Notes under the pieces: generated by a model
What the model was told of the DNA's origin: nothing
Seen by the model: the letters and a program-made list of their open reading frames with translations, nothing else
Database searches by the model: none
Source: Sandaracinomonas limnophila
GTDB lineage: Bacteria > Bacteroidota > Bacteroidia > Cytophagales > Spirosomataceae
Length of the DNA stretch: 64,000 nt
Direction of reading: 5' to 3'
Assembly: GCF_004005965.1 (NCBI RefSeq)
Contig: NZ_SACY01000001.1
Span: 496,001 to 560,000, forward strand
Translations under genes and position numbers: made by a program
Shown here: in pieces, positions 26,554 through 37,398 of the stretch
How positions within the stretch are numbered: the first letter of the stretch is position 1
How the letters are laid out: each line of letters opens with the position of its first letter

Positions 26554-27330
26554 ATGAAACTACTAAAATTAATTCCATTTGCCTTTCTAGCCCTAATATC
26601 TTGTACCACTTTAAATCCATTTACTGGCCAAAAGACTCTAGGGGTTTCAAACCAAGAATTATTTCCCTTAACATTTCAGGAATATGATAAGTTTTTATCA
26701 GAGTCAAAAGTCATTAAAAACACCAAAGAAGCTAAGCAAATAGATTTAGTAAGAGAAAAATTGGTAAAAGCCGCCCAATCTTATTTAGCAAAAAAAGGGT
26801 TTCCAGATTATTTAAAAGATTATAAATGGGAAAGTAAATTAGTAGATGACAAACAAGTAAATGCTTGGTGCATGCCCGGTGGAAAAATAGTTTTTTACAC
26901 GGGAATACTTCCTATTTGCCAAACTGAAGCTGGCATAGCTACAGTAATGGGGCATGAAATTGCACACGCCCTGGCCAATCATGGTGGGCAACGCATGAAA
27001 GCATCTGAATTGCAACAATATGGAGCACTGGCAATTTCAATAGCAACTGCCAAAAAAGATACTAGTACTCAAAACACTTGGCAACAATATTACGGAATTG
27101 GAACTCAAGTAGGAATTATGTTACCATTTAGTCGTTCTCACGAAACTGAAGCAGATAAAATAGGATTAATTCTTATGAAAGAAGCTGGTTACAATTTACA
27201 AGAAGCCATCAAATTTTGGGAAAGAATGGAACAGAAATCATCAGGATCTGATGTTCCTGAGTTTTTAAGCACACACCCAAGTCACGAGAGAAGGATTGCG
27301 AATTTGAAGGAGGAGATAAATAAATTATAA
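26554..27330 (+). CDS. M48-family metallopeptidase, lipoprotein
   Basis: A 258-residue protein with a lipoprotein signal (ALISC, Cys17 acylated), so it is membrane-anchored in the periplasm. The zinc motif HEIAH (His134, Glu135, His138) sits in VMGHEIAHALANHGG and the third ligand in HETEADKIGL. This is the Oma1/LoiP/YcaL-like group of M48 proteases that degrade damaged envelope proteins. Length is normal; ATG start. The stop codon is followed at once by a heptamer array that forms a hairpin with its inverted copies before the convergent ABC-F gene. Confidence 0.9.
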   Translation: MKLLKLIPFAFLALISCTTLNPFTGQKTLGVSNQELFPLTFQEYDKFLSESKVIKNTKEAKQIDLVREKLVKAAQSYLAKKGFPDYLKDYKWESKLVDDKQVNAWCMPGGKIVFYTGILPICQTEAGIATVMGHEIAHALANHGGQRMKASELQQYGALAISIATAKKDTSTQNTWQQYYGIGTQVGIMLPFSRSHETEADKIGLILMKEAGYNLQEAIKFWERMEQKSSGSDVPEFLSTHPSHERRIANLKEEINKL

Positions 27331-27381
27331 GTTAAAAGTTGAAAGTTGAAAAAAAATAATTTTCAACTTTCAACTTTCAAC

Positions 27382-27384
<3 letters not shown>
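27331..27384. repeat. inverted heptamer arrays (AGTTGAA / TTCAACT) forming a 17-bp hairpin
   Basis: Units AGTTAAA, AGTTGAA, AGTTGAA are followed by three TTCAACT units in the opposite sense. Arms 27337-27353 and 27360-27376 pair perfectly over 17 bp with a six-base loop. The array links the stops of two convergent genes: the ABC-F stop (27382-27384) lies at its edge. It can act as a bidirectional terminator. Confidence 0.8.
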
Positions 27385-29019
<1,635 letters not shown>

Positions 29020-29124
29020 TTACTCAATTTTTACTTAGAAAAAATCGAAAAATTATTCCTTATGAATAAAATTTTGCAATTTACAGGTCAATTTACCTTG
29101 GCTTGAACCGCAATTCAAAGAAAA

Positions 29125-29814
29125 GTGCAATTACAAATTCGATTAAGTGAATCCGGAATAACAATTAAAAATCAAACAAATGAAAGTTTGACTCAAGAAT
29201 TTATTTCCTGGAAAAATTCAGAAAATGTTAAGCAAATACTTGAAAACAAATTCGGAATCTCGCCCCTATCTATCCAAAAACTAGAGGTTGAAATTGAAAA
29301 TTCTTTGTTTTTATTAATTCCCACTACCTATTATTCTACCTTATTTTTAAAAAGATTTTTAGAGATTTCTTTTGGAAAGAACGAATTGGATAACATGGAA
29401 GTACATTCGCAAGAGGTAGAAAAGGAAAAAAGTCAATTAGCCTTTTTGGTTTCTTCCAAATGGAAGGATTATTTATCATTTCATTTTCCTTTGGCTAAAA
29501 TTAATTACCACCATTTCATAGGTAATCAATTAAACCAATTGTCGAAATTCATGCGAAACCAGTTCCATGTATGGTTTACAAACGATATTGCTTATGTCAT
29601 TCTTCGAAAAAATAGCAAATTGCAATTAGTTAATGCTTTCGAAGTAAAATCTGCTATTGAATTGGCCTTTTATTTGCATTCAATCCGTGACACCTTTGAT
29701 GTGAATTTAAACAAGGAAACTTTCACTTTTTATGGGTCTGAAAGTTTAAGTAATGAATTTAAAAACGAACTTTTAAAGTATTCTATACCGACAAATTCTT
29801 ATGAAAAGTCCTAA
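29125..29814 (+). CDS. DUF3822 family protein
   Basis: A 229-residue protein starting at GTG 29125; an in-frame TGA lies 21 bases upstream, leaving no better start. The content fits DUF3822 (LLIPTTYYSTLFLKRFL in the N-terminal half, HVWFTNDIAYVILRK in the second half), a Bacteroidota family with an actin-like/ASKHA-type fold suggested for relatives but unknown function. Context supports the call: in many Bacteroidota it lies with rsmD and coaD. Here coaD overlaps its 3' end by 14 bases and rsmD is absent. Confidence 0.7.
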   Translation: MQLQIRLSESGITIKNQTNESLTQEFISWKNSENVKQILENKFGISPLSIQKLEVEIENSLFLLIPTTYYSTLFLKRFLEISFGKNELDNMEVHSQEVEKEKSQLAFLVSSKWKDYLSFHFPLAKINYHHFIGNQLNQLSKFMRNQFHVWFTNDIAYVILRKNSKLQLVNAFEVKSAIELAFYLHSIRDTFDVNLNKETFTFYGSESLSNEFKNELLKYSIPTNSYEKS

Positions 29815-30262
29815 AATTGCTTTTTTCCCAGGCTCCTTTGACCCCTTTACCAAAGGACATGAAGATATTGTTTTAAGGGCCATTGGTTTATTCGATGAAA
29901 TTGTAATTGGGATTGGGCACAATTCTAACAAAAATAGATATTTCAAATTGGAGGAAATGCAAGCCTATATTGAAGAAACATTTAAAGGAAAACCTGTAAA
30001 AATTATTTCTTATCAAGGTTTAACTGCAAGTGTGGCAAAGCAAGTTGGAGCTAAATATATTTTAAGAGGATTAAGGAATACTACGGATTTTGAATACGAA
30101 AACTCAATTTCTCAGGTAAATAGACATATCAACGAAGATTTAGAAACTATTTTCCTAATTACCTCACCACATTTAGCACCTATTTCATCTACCATTATCC
30201 GCGATTTACACAAATACGGAAGTCCAATCGATGAATACTTACCTTATAAATTAAAATCCTAA
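29801..30262 (+). CDS. coaD: phosphopantetheine adenylyltransferase
   Basis: A 153-residue CoaD, the penultimate enzyme of coenzyme A synthesis (phosphopantetheine + ATP to dephospho-CoA). The nucleotidyltransferase motif is FFPGSFDPFTKGHEDIV and the second ATP site is ISSTIIRDL near the C-terminus; RGLRNTTDFEYE is also typical. It overlaps the DUF3822 gene by 14 bases and converges on the NUDIX gene with a 12-base overlap of the 3' ends. Confidence 0.96.
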   Translation: MKSPKIAFFPGSFDPFTKGHEDIVLRAIGLFDEIVIGIGHNSNKNRYFKLEEMQAYIEETFKGKPVKIISYQGLTASVAKQVGAKYILRGLRNTTDFEYENSISQVNRHINEDLETIFLITSPHLAPISSTIIRDLHKYGSPIDEYLPYKLKS

Positions 30263-30934
30263 CAACTGAAAGTTTTGAATTACATATCGAATGGATGAAT
30301 AGGTATTTGTCATACTTTTATTCATTTGTTGAACTGTTTGCCATTCCACTTTATCGATATTCTCTTCCGTTTGAGCCGTTAAATTATTCTGATCTTTGGA
30401 CTTCATCAAATACCATTTGGTCTTTTTCAGAACTAATTGATTCTTATGGGTATAGGTATGGTAAGTTGAACAAATTTTATCTATCAGATTAGCATCTACA
30501 TTACATTCTTCTTTCACTTCACGAATTGCGGCAACTTTAAACTTCTCACCTTTCTCTAATTTACCTTTAGGCAAATCCCATTTTCCTAAACGGTGAATCC
30601 ACAATACCTTTGTTTCTTCATTTACAACAACACCACCAGCTGCTTCAACCATTTGATACAATGCCTTTACTTTAGATTTAGCTTCCTTTTTATTCTCACA
30701 AATCACATATAATGAGCTAAACTTTAAATCAGATTTCTCGTGCAATTGTAAAACAACCTTTTCCAATTGATTAGCGGTAACATTCAATAAACAAGTATGG
30801 CCAATGAATTTTTCCACACGAATTGTTTGTAAACGAGCGTCTAAGATTAAATCAAAATCTTCATCTTGTTGTAGAGATTTAGCTTTAGATTTTTTAAGAA
30901 TACGAACCGGGCGGTCGTCGATAAAAATTACCAT
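30251..30934 (-). CDS. NUDIX hydrolase
   Basis: I start at ATG 30934 (227 residues); a TTG directly before it is the alternative. The C-terminal half carries a full Nudix box, G-x5-E-x7-REVKEE-x-NV (from GKLEKGEKF to EECNV), preceded by KWDLPKGK. The first 90 residues form an extra N-terminal domain typical of a Bacteroidota-specific subgroup. Substrate (a nucleoside diphosphate derivative) cannot be assigned. The gene overlaps the convergent coaD by 12 bases. Confidence 0.88.
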   Translation of the reverse strand: MVIFIDDRPVRILKKSKAKSLQQDEDFDLILDARLQTIRVEKFIGHTCLLNVTANQLEKVVLQLHEKSDLKFSSLYVICENKKEAKSKVKALYQMVEAAGGVVVNEETKVLWIHRLGKWDLPKGKLEKGEKFKVAAIREVKEECNVDANLIDKICSTYHTYTHKNQLVLKKTKWYLMKSKDQNNLTAQTEENIDKVEWQTVQQMNKSMTNTYSSIRYVIQNFQLLGF

Positions 30935-30993
30935 CAAAAGATTTATTTGTGAGCAAAAATAAAAATTCTTTACAAAATGCAGGAATTAAATTT

Positions 30994-31001
30994 TAAATTT
31001 G
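30994..31001 (+). promoter_or_regulatory. -7 box of pyrE
   Basis: TAAATTTG fits TAnnTTTG, 23 bases before the ATG at 31025. It lies inside the apparent upstream extension of the reading frame, which argues for the downstream start. Confidence 0.55.
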
Positions 31002-31024
31002 TGTGTAAAGTGATTAATTCAACA

Positions 31025-31669
31025 ATGGAAAATATAAGTATTCAACAAGAAGTTGCCCAACATTTATTAGAGGTTAAAGCAATCCAATTAAGACCCAATC
31101 AACCCTTTAAATGGGCTTCAGGTTGGAATTCACCAATTTATTGCGACAATAGAATATCACTTTCTTATCCGAAAACAAGAACTTACATTAAAAATGCTCT
31201 ATCAGCCGCTGTCAAAGGTTATTTTCCAGAGGTTGAAATAATTGCAGGTGTTGCAACTGCAGGTATTGCACAAGGGGCATTAGTTTCTGATTATTTAGAT
31301 TTACCTTTTTGTTATGTTCGCCCGGAGCCCAAAAAACATGGAATGGGGAATCAAATTGAAGGTAAAATTGAAAAAGGACAAAAAGTAGTTTTAATAGAAG
31401 ATTTAATTTCAACTGGTGGAAGTTCCCTAAAAGCTGCTGAGGCTTTGATTGAAGCAGGTGCAGAGGTATTGGGAATGGTGGCGATTTTTTCTTATGGTTT
31501 TGAAATTGCAGATCAGAATTTTAAATCAAAAAATATTCCATTTTTTACTTTAAGTAATTATGATGTGTTAATTGAGGAGGCTGTAAAATTAAATTATGTT
31601 ACGGAACCCCAATTGGTAACACTTCAGGATTGGCGTGTAAATCCATCAGAATGGAGAAAGGAAATTTAA
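31025..31669 (+). CDS. pyrE: orotate phosphoribosyltransferase
   Basis: A 214-residue PyrE from ATG 31025 (MENISIQQEVAQHLLEVKAIQL); the frame stays open 16 codons upstream, but the promoter lies within that extension. It contains FKWASGWNSPIYCDNR, the flexible-loop segment RPEPKKHGMGNQIEG and the PRPP-binding motif VVLIEDLISTGGSSLKA. It makes orotidine 5'-phosphate in pyrimidine synthesis. Its last four bases overlap the convergent dprA. Confidence 0.96.
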   Translation: MENISIQQEVAQHLLEVKAIQLRPNQPFKWASGWNSPIYCDNRISLSYPKTRTYIKNALSAAVKGYFPEVEIIAGVATAGIAQGALVSDYLDLPFCYVRPEPKKHGMGNQIEGKIEKGQKVVLIEDLISTGGSSLKAAEALIEAGAEVLGMVAIFSYGFEIADQNFKSKNIPFFTLSNYDVLIEEAVKLNYVTEPQLVTLQDWRVNPSEWRKEI

Positions 31670-32778
31670 ATTAACATATATCGATTCCCAGGTATTGCCT
31701 TAATCAGTCCATCGCATTCAAGCGAAAGGCAGATTAAGGCAATTTCTTTTGAAGTCAAATTAGTTTTCCATACTAATTCATCTATGGATAAATCTCCTAA
31801 TTGATGAATAGCCGCCAATATAGCAGATTCATTTTGTGTAAATTTTGAGAAATCTAATTCAATTTGCTTAGAAAAATTTAAATCATTTTCTCTAGACCAA
31901 TTCATTTGCTTCATTAATTCTTCAAAACCTAAATATACAATTGCCTTATTATTCGCAATTAATTGATTGCAACCCATCGAAAAAGGCCTATCCAAATTCC
32001 CCGGAACAGCGAATACTTCTTTGTGATAATTATTTGCAAAATCAGCAGTAATTAATGCTCCACCTCTTTGAGCTGCTTCTACTACGATTAAAGCATCAGA
32101 AAGTCCAGCGATAATGCGATTACGCATGGGGAAATAACGCGCATCTGGTTTTATGCTAGGTGGATGTTCTGCAATAAGTCCACCATTTTGCAAAATACGG
32201 TCTATGTACTTTTTATGTTGGAATGGATAGATGTGGTCAAAACCACCAGCTAAAATAGCATAATTTGTAATTTGATTTTCAATACAATTTACATGCATAC
32301 AAATATCTATTCCATAGGCCAAACCACTTATAAAATTAGCATTGGTATTTTTACTTTCACTGACCAATTGTCCAACCACTTTTTTTCCATAATCTGTTGC
32401 CATTCGAGTACCCACCACTGCAAGCGTTTTATTGGAATTTGGAATTTCACTTCCTAAAAAATACAAAACCAAAGGAGCATCATAAAGCGATTTTAAACGA
32501 TGAGGGTAATTGTCATCTGAGTATATAATAATGTAAACCTCCTGCTTTTGGCAAATTTGGATTATTTTTAAAGCTTCATGTAAATAAAGAGCATTTTTAA
32601 TTTCTCTAATAAAAGAATGTCCAACACCTGGGATCTTTAACAATTCCTTGGTAGTTGCTTCAAAAACCATCTGAGCAGTTCCAAAATGAGCAATTAATTT
32701 TCGGGCAGTAATAGACCCAACGTTTTTCAATAAAGTTAAGGCAATAAAATATTGCGTTTCAGAAGTAGTGGTTAGCAT
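31666..32778 (-). CDS. dprA: DNA-processing protein DprA
   Basis: A 370-residue DprA/Smf protein that loads RecA onto incoming single-stranded DNA during transformation. It has an N-terminal helix-hairpin-helix region (about 1-70), a Rossmann-like domain with VVGTRMATDYGKKVV, FISGLAYGIDICMH and RGGALITADFA, and a C-terminal winged-helix region (about 310-370). It follows the MerR gene after 23 bases on the same strand. A natural-transformation role is established for the family; competence of this organism is not shown. Confidence 0.93.
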   Translation of the reverse strand: MLTTTSETQYFIALTLLKNVGSITARKLIAHFGTAQMVFEATTKELLKIPGVGHSFIREIKNALYLHEALKIIQICQKQEVYIIIYSDDNYPHRLKSLYDAPLVLYFLGSEIPNSNKTLAVVGTRMATDYGKKVVGQLVSESKNTNANFISGLAYGIDICMHVNCIENQITNYAILAGGFDHIYPFQHKKYIDRILQNGGLIAEHPPSIKPDARYFPMRNRIIAGLSDALIVVEAAQRGGALITADFANNYHKEVFAVPGNLDRPFSMGCNQLIANNKAIVYLGFEELMKQMNWSRENDLNFSKQIELDFSKFTQNESAILAAIHQLGDLSIDELVWKTNLTSKEIALICLSLECDGLIKAIPGNRYMLI

Positions 32779-32801
32779 TTAGCTAAGTTAAGCTAAACCT
32801 T

Positions 32802-33122
32802 TTAAATATTGTCTTTTAAAACTTGTAAAAAATCACGAATTTCAGTTAACTGATTAATCATGCTTTGATTTTCATTTTTAGGCACTCCTTTTTTGTTGAT
32901 TGCCAACTTAGCCCCTTCAATGGTTAATCCCTTTTCATCTATTAACTCAACCAGCAATTTAATTTTATGAATATCTTCTGGAGTATATTTTCTTGTTCCA
33001 GATGCTTTTCTTTTCGGACTCAAATGAGGAAACTGTGATTCCCAATAACGAATTTTTGATGTCTTCACACCAAACATATCAGCAACTTCAGAAATGATAT
33101 AATATTGCTTAGTTAACTCCAT
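32802..33122 (-). CDS. MerR-family transcriptional regulator
   Basis: The likely start is ATG 33122 (106 residues, MELTKQYYIISEVADMFGV); the frame continues 17 codons further to a non-ATG start, across the divergent alaS promoter. The N-terminal winged HTH reads YYIISEVADMFGVKTSKIRYWESQF, then RKYTPEDIHKIKLL, the standard MerR domain. The short C-terminal helix has no metal- or drug-binding cysteines. It is one of the small MerR proteins common in Bacteroidota, next to dprA and divergent from alaS; its target is unknown. Confidence 0.85.
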   Translation of the reverse strand: MELTKQYYIISEVADMFGVKTSKIRYWESQFPHLSPKRKASGTRKYTPEDIHKIKLLVELIDEKGLTIEGAKLAINKKGVPKNENQSMINQLTEIRDFLQVLKDNI

Positions 33123-33140
33123 AATTTCCAAAAAAAGCCG

Positions 33141-33148
33141 TATTTTTG
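33141..33148 (+). promoter_or_regulatory. -7 box of alaS
   Basis: TATTTTTG fits TAnnTTTG and sits 52 bases before the ATG at 33200. It overlaps the first codon of the longer open frame, supporting the shorter protein. Confidence 0.55.
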
Positions 33149-33199
33149 GGGTTTGAAAAAGAACAAGACTCAATTTACAATATTTTCAACGATTACCCA

Positions 33200-35833
33200 A
33201 TGACCTCTACAGAGATCCGCCAGCAATTTTTAGATTTTTTTAAATCGAAAGGACATTTAATCGTCCCATCTGCACCCCTTGTTGCAAAAAATGACCCAAC
33301 CCTGATGTTCAACAACTCTGGTATGGCACAATTCAAGGATTTCTTTTTAGGAAATGGAACCCCTCCTTCTAAAAGAATTGCAGATACACAAAAATGTTTA
33401 CGCGTTTCAGGAAAGCACAACGATTTGGAGGATGTAGGATTTGATACCTACCACCATACGATGTTTGAAATGTTGGGCAATTGGTCTTTTGGAGATTATT
33501 TCAAAAAAGAGGCTTTAACCTGGTCTTGGGAACTTTTAACTGAGATTTTCAAACTACCCAAAGATAGAATTTATGTTTCTGTTTTTGAAGGTTCTGAGGC
33601 GGAAGGTGTTCCATTTGATCAAGAAGCCTTTGATATTTGGAAGGCAATTGTTGGGGAAGACAGAATTATTTTAGGAAATAAAAAAGATAATTTCTGGGAA
33701 ATGGGTGAAACGGGTCCATGTGGTCCTTGCTCAGAAATTCATATCGATTTGCGAAATGCAGACGAGGTCGCAAAAACTCCCGGTAAATCCTTGGTCAATG
33801 CGGATCATCCGCAAGTAGTAGAGATTTGGAATAATGTATTTATGCAGTTTGAACGGATGGCAGATGGTTCTTTGGTACCACTTCCAGAAAAACACGTAGA
33901 TACGGGAATGGGATTTGAGCGTTTATGTATGGCAATTCAAGGGAAACAATCCAATTATGATACAGATGTGTTCCAAGGGACCATTCAATATTTATCAAAA
34001 AAATGTGGGGTAGCCTACGGAAAAGATAATTGGTCAGACATAGCCATGCGTGTAATTTCAGACCACATTAGAGCAATTGCATTTTGCATTGCAGACGGAC
34101 AATTACCATCTAATGCAAAAGCTGGTTATGTAATCCGTAGAATTTTACGTAGAGCGGTTCGTTATGGATATACCTATTTAAACTTCAAGGAGCCATTTTT
34201 GTACGAATTAGTGCCACTTCTTTCAAAACAATTTGCGGGAGTATTTGATGAATTATCTTCTCAAGAATCATTTGTAGCAAAAGTTATTCAAGAGGAAGAA
34301 ATATCCTTTTTAAGAACTTTGTCAACCGGGCTTGTTCGTTTAGACAAATTGATGCAAGACACAAAAGCTGCCAATAAAACTATTTTATCTGGTGAAGATG
34401 TATTTGAATTAAATGATACTTATGGATTTCCTGTTGATTTAACAGCCTTAATTGCACGTGAAAATCAATTAGCAATTGATGAAGAAGGTTACCAAAAAGC
34501 TTTAGCACAACAAAAAGATCGTTCACGTAAAGATGCCAATGCAAGTGCTGAAGATTGGGTTATCTTGAATGATGAGGAAGAAGCGAGTTTTGTAGGTTAT
34601 GATTTATTTGAAACATCTACACAAGTTTTAAAGTACCAAAAAATTCAAAATAAAGCAGGTATTCAATACAAAGTGGTATTGGAAGAAACACCGTTTTATG
34701 CAGAGTCGGGAGGACAAGTTGGAGATATTGGAACCTTACATTTCCAAAATTCCAATACAATCATCCAAGTTATAGATACCAAAAAGGAAAATGACTTGGT
34801 GGTTCACATGGTGAATAATCCAATGATTGAAAAAGTAGCTGAGGAACCTTTAGTAGCTAAAATCAATCAGAAAAGAAGAAGAGCCATTACACAAAACCAT
34901 TCGGCAACACACCTAATGCAAGCTGCCTTGCAATCGGTTTTAGGTAAACACGTTGCACAAAAAGGTAGTTTGGTGAATGAAGAAATCCTGCGTTTCGACT
35001 TCTCCCACTTCCAAAAAGTTACGCAGGATGAAATTTTGGAAATTGAACGTTTGGTCAATGAAAAAATAGCTCAAAATATACCATTGCTTGAAGAAAGAAA
35101 CGTAGCTATAGAAGATGCTAAATCAAAAGGTGCTATGGCCTTATTTGGTGAAAAATATGGCGATTTTGTTCGTGTAATTACCTTTGGAAAAGATTTCTCT
35201 GTTGAATTGTGCGGAGGAACACACGTGCCAGCAACGGGTGAAATTGGCTTATTTAAAATTATTTCTGAAAGTTCTGTGGCAACTGGCGTAAGAAGAATAG
35301 AAGCAATCACTTCTCAAAAAGCTTATGAATTATTGAGTGAGCAGGAACTAATCATTGACCATTTGAATGAATTATTAAAATCTCCAAAAGATTTAATTAA
35401 AGCAGTGGCACAATTGGTTGAAACTAATTCTAGTTTACAAAAAGTAGTGAGCAATTTTCAGCAAAAAGAACTGGGAATTTTAAAGACATCTTTAGTATCT
35501 CAAATAAAAGAACAAAATGGTATTAACTATTTAGTGAAACAAATTGATGTACCAAATGCAGATGCCTTGAAGAATTTAGTTTTTGATATTGTAGGTAATC
35601 AGGATAATCATTTCTGTTTATTAGTAGCTGAATTAGAAGGAAAAGCAAGTTTGGCTTTAGCCATTTCAAAGAATTTAGTGGATGCTAAAGGACTAAACGC
35701 TGGAAATATCATCAGAGAATTGGCCAAAGAAGTACAAGGTGGCGGAGGAGGCCAACCATTTTTAGCTACAGCGGGTGGACAAAACCCAGCTGGTCTTCCA
35801 AATGTATTAACAAAAGCTATTCAGTATCTATAG
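33200..35833 (+). CDS. alaS: alanyl-tRNA synthetase
   Basis: An 877-residue AlaRS from ATG 33200 (MTSTEIRQQFLDFFKSKGH). The class II catalytic domain has the motif 2 region and GETGPCGPCSEIH (about residues 170-182). The editing domain contains NHSATHLMQAAL (the HxxxH site) and the CGGTHVPATGEIG zinc/tRNA motif. The C-terminal C-Ala domain ends with a glycine-rich GGGGGQPFLATAGG. It charges tRNA-Ala and edits mis-charged Ser/Gly. No T-box leader is present. It is followed after 9 bases by pabB. Confidence 0.97.
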   Translation: MTSTEIRQQFLDFFKSKGHLIVPSAPLVAKNDPTLMFNNSGMAQFKDFFLGNGTPPSKRIADTQKCLRVSGKHNDLEDVGFDTYHHTMFEMLGNWSFGDYFKKEALTWSWELLTEIFKLPKDRIYVSVFEGSEAEGVPFDQEAFDIWKAIVGEDRIILGNKKDNFWEMGETGPCGPCSEIHIDLRNADEVAKTPGKSLVNADHPQVVEIWNNVFMQFERMADGSLVPLPEKHVDTGMGFERLCMAIQGKQSNYDTDVFQGTIQYLSKKCGVAYGKDNWSDIAMRVISDHIRAIAFCIADGQLPSNAKAGYVIRRILRRAVRYGYTYLNFKEPFLYELVPLLSKQFAGVFDELSSQESFVAKVIQEEEISFLRTLSTGLVRLDKLMQDTKAANKTILSGEDVFELNDTYGFPVDLTALIARENQLAIDEEGYQKALAQQKDRSRKDANASAEDWVILNDEEEASFVGYDLFETSTQVLKYQKIQNKAGIQYKVVLEETPFYAESGGQVGDIGTLHFQNSNTIIQVIDTKKENDLVVHMVNNPMIEKVAEEPLVAKINQKRRRAITQNHSATHLMQAALQSVLGKHVAQKGSLVNEEILRFDFSHFQKVTQDEILEIERLVNEKIAQNIPLLEERNVAIEDAKSKGAMALFGEKYGDFVRVITFGKDFSVELCGGTHVPATGEIGLFKIISESSVATGVRRIEAITSQKAYELLSEQELIIDHLNELLKSPKDLIKAVAQLVETNSSLQKVVSNFQQKELGILKTSLVSQIKEQNGINYLVKQIDVPNADALKNLVFDIVGNQDNHFCLLVAELEGKASLALAISKNLVDAKGLNAGNIIRELAKEVQGGGGGQPFLATAGGQNPAGLPNVLTKAIQYL

Positions 35834-35842
35834 TTTTAATTT

Positions 35843-36787
35843 ATGAAATTCTTGCCTTTCGACGAATTAGTACCCGTAATGGATCAAATGAGTCAGGATG
35901 GGCAAGAATTTTCATTTATAATTGATTATAAAGGGGAAAATGCTGCGATAACCACAAAACTTAGAACAACAGATTACGCTGATGAGACCACTAATGAAAC
36001 TGATGAATATTATTTAAAGAAAAAGGTCATTCCTTTTGAAGAATATAAAGTCAAATTTGATCAGGTTCAGTCGGCTTTGCGATTGGGAAAATCCTTTTTA
36101 TTGAATTTAACCCAAGAAACGGAAATTGAAACCAATTTGAGTTTGGAGCAAATTCACCAAAAAGCTAAAGCAAAATATAAGTTTTTATTTCCCAATCAAT
36201 TTGTTGTTTTTTCTCCAGAAACGTTTATTCAAATAAAAGAAAATATCATTTTTTCTTTTCCGATGAAGGGTACCCAAAAAGGTGCTAGTGAACTTGCAAA
36301 ATCACAACTTTTGGCAAATGAAAAGGAAAATGCAGAGCATGCAACTATTGTTGATCTGATACGAAATGATTTAAGCAGAGTTGCCTTCCCTATTCAGGTT
36401 GACCATTTTAAATACATAGAAAAAGTACAAACTCACGAGGGCGATTTATGGCAAATGTCTTCACAAATTTCTGGCAAAGTTCTTCCTAATTTTAAAAACA
36501 AAATTGGAAGTATTTTACGAGAGCTATTACCTGCAGGTTCCATAACAGGCGCACCTAAGAAATCTACTTGCGATTTAATTGAAGAAATAGAAGGCTATAA
36601 AAGAGGATTTTATACGGGAATAATGGGTACATTTGATGGTAAAAATTTGGATTCAGCAGTTATGATTCGATTCATAGAACAACGTGGAAATCAACTATTT
36701 TTTAAAAGTGGTGGAGGAATAACTATATTTTCAGAAGTAGAGAAAGAGTACCAGGAATTAATTGATAAAATATATTTACCTTTTTAA
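35843..36787 (+). CDS. pabB: aminodeoxychorismate synthase component I-like protein
   Basis: A 314-residue chorismate-binding enzyme (anthranilate synthase/PabB family) that is shorter than E. coli PabB because the N-terminal domain is reduced. Motifs: FLLNLTQETEIE, FPMKGTQKG, DLIRNDLSRVAFP, LLPAGSITGAPK, and GFYTGIMGTFDG with IRFIEQ. The context with a class IV aminotransferase-like PabC, whose ATG overlaps the pabB stop by one base, supports p-aminobenzoate synthesis for folate rather than tryptophan or menaquinone. Confidence 0.85.
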   Translation: MKFLPFDELVPVMDQMSQDGQEFSFIIDYKGENAAITTKLRTTDYADETTNETDEYYLKKKVIPFEEYKVKFDQVQSALRLGKSFLLNLTQETEIETNLSLEQIHQKAKAKYKFLFPNQFVVFSPETFIQIKENIIFSFPMKGTQKGASELAKSQLLANEKENAEHATIVDLIRNDLSRVAFPIQVDHFKYIEKVQTHEGDLWQMSSQISGKVLPNFKNKIGSILRELLPAGSITGAPKKSTCDLIEEIEGYKRGFYTGIMGTFDGKNLDSAVMIRFIEQRGNQLFFKSGGGITIFSEVEKEYQELIDKIYLPF

Positions 36788-37386
36788 TGTTTGATTTACT
36801 AGAAACTTTTCAAATTAAAAATGGAGCAATCCAACATCTTCATTACCATCAAAAAAGGGTAAATGAAGCATTTTTGGATTTATATCAATTAGATAACGCC
36901 TTTTCTTTAAAAGATTTTTTCGAACAACAGGAATTACCTTCAGAAGGAATATTTCGAGGGCGATTACTTTATGAAGAGGAAATCAAATCTTTTGAGATAT
37001 TACCATATACTGAAAAAATAATTAAAACATTTACGTTGATAGATGTAGAAGAATATGAATATCCTTACAAATGGGCAGACAGAAGTTTTTTTGCATTTCA
37101 TTTACAAAATAATCCAGAGGTAGATGAAGTTATATTTCATAAAAATGGTTTGATCACAGATTGCACCATTGCCAATTTGGTTTTTTGGAAAGGTGAAAAA
37201 GCATATACTCCCAAACAACCTTTGTTAAATGGAACAACTAGAACTAGGCTATTGACAGAAAATAAAATCCAAGAAATTGATATTTTTGTGAAACAAATCC
37301 ACGAATTTGAGCGAATTAGCTTGATTAATGTATTTAGAGAATTGAATTATGAAAATTCACTTTCGCTAACAGATTGCATTGTTTAA
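36787..37386 (+). CDS. pabC: aminodeoxychorismate lyase-like class IV PLP protein
   Basis: A 199-residue fold-type IV PLP enzyme, short for the family (PabC is usually about 270). The PLP lysine lies in YPYKWADRSFF and the cofactor region in DEVIFHKNGLITDCTIANLVF and GTTRTRLL. With pabB immediately upstream, conversion of aminodeoxychorismate to p-aminobenzoate is the best assignment. A branched-chain aminotransferase is less likely because of the short length. Confidence 0.8.
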   Translation: MFDLLETFQIKNGAIQHLHYHQKRVNEAFLDLYQLDNAFSLKDFFEQQELPSEGIFRGRLLYEEEIKSFEILPYTEKIIKTFTLIDVEEYEYPYKWADRSFFAFHLQNNPEVDEVIFHKNGLITDCTIANLVFWKGEKAYTPKQPLLNGTTRTRLLTENKIQEIDIFVKQIHEFERISLINVFRELNYENSLSLTDCIV

Positions 37387-37398
37387 TTTTGAACTGAA

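Noticed and set aside
33122-33200. T-box or other tRNA-sensing leader before alaS
   Set aside because: The leader after the promoter box is only about 45 bases, with no stem I or T-box motif.
35217-35232. CACGTG-containing sites as parS (in alaS; another in the ABC-F gene near 27517)
   Set aside because: Only the central CACGTG is shared; the flanks do not fit TGTTTCACGTGAAACA and both lie in conserved coding sequence.
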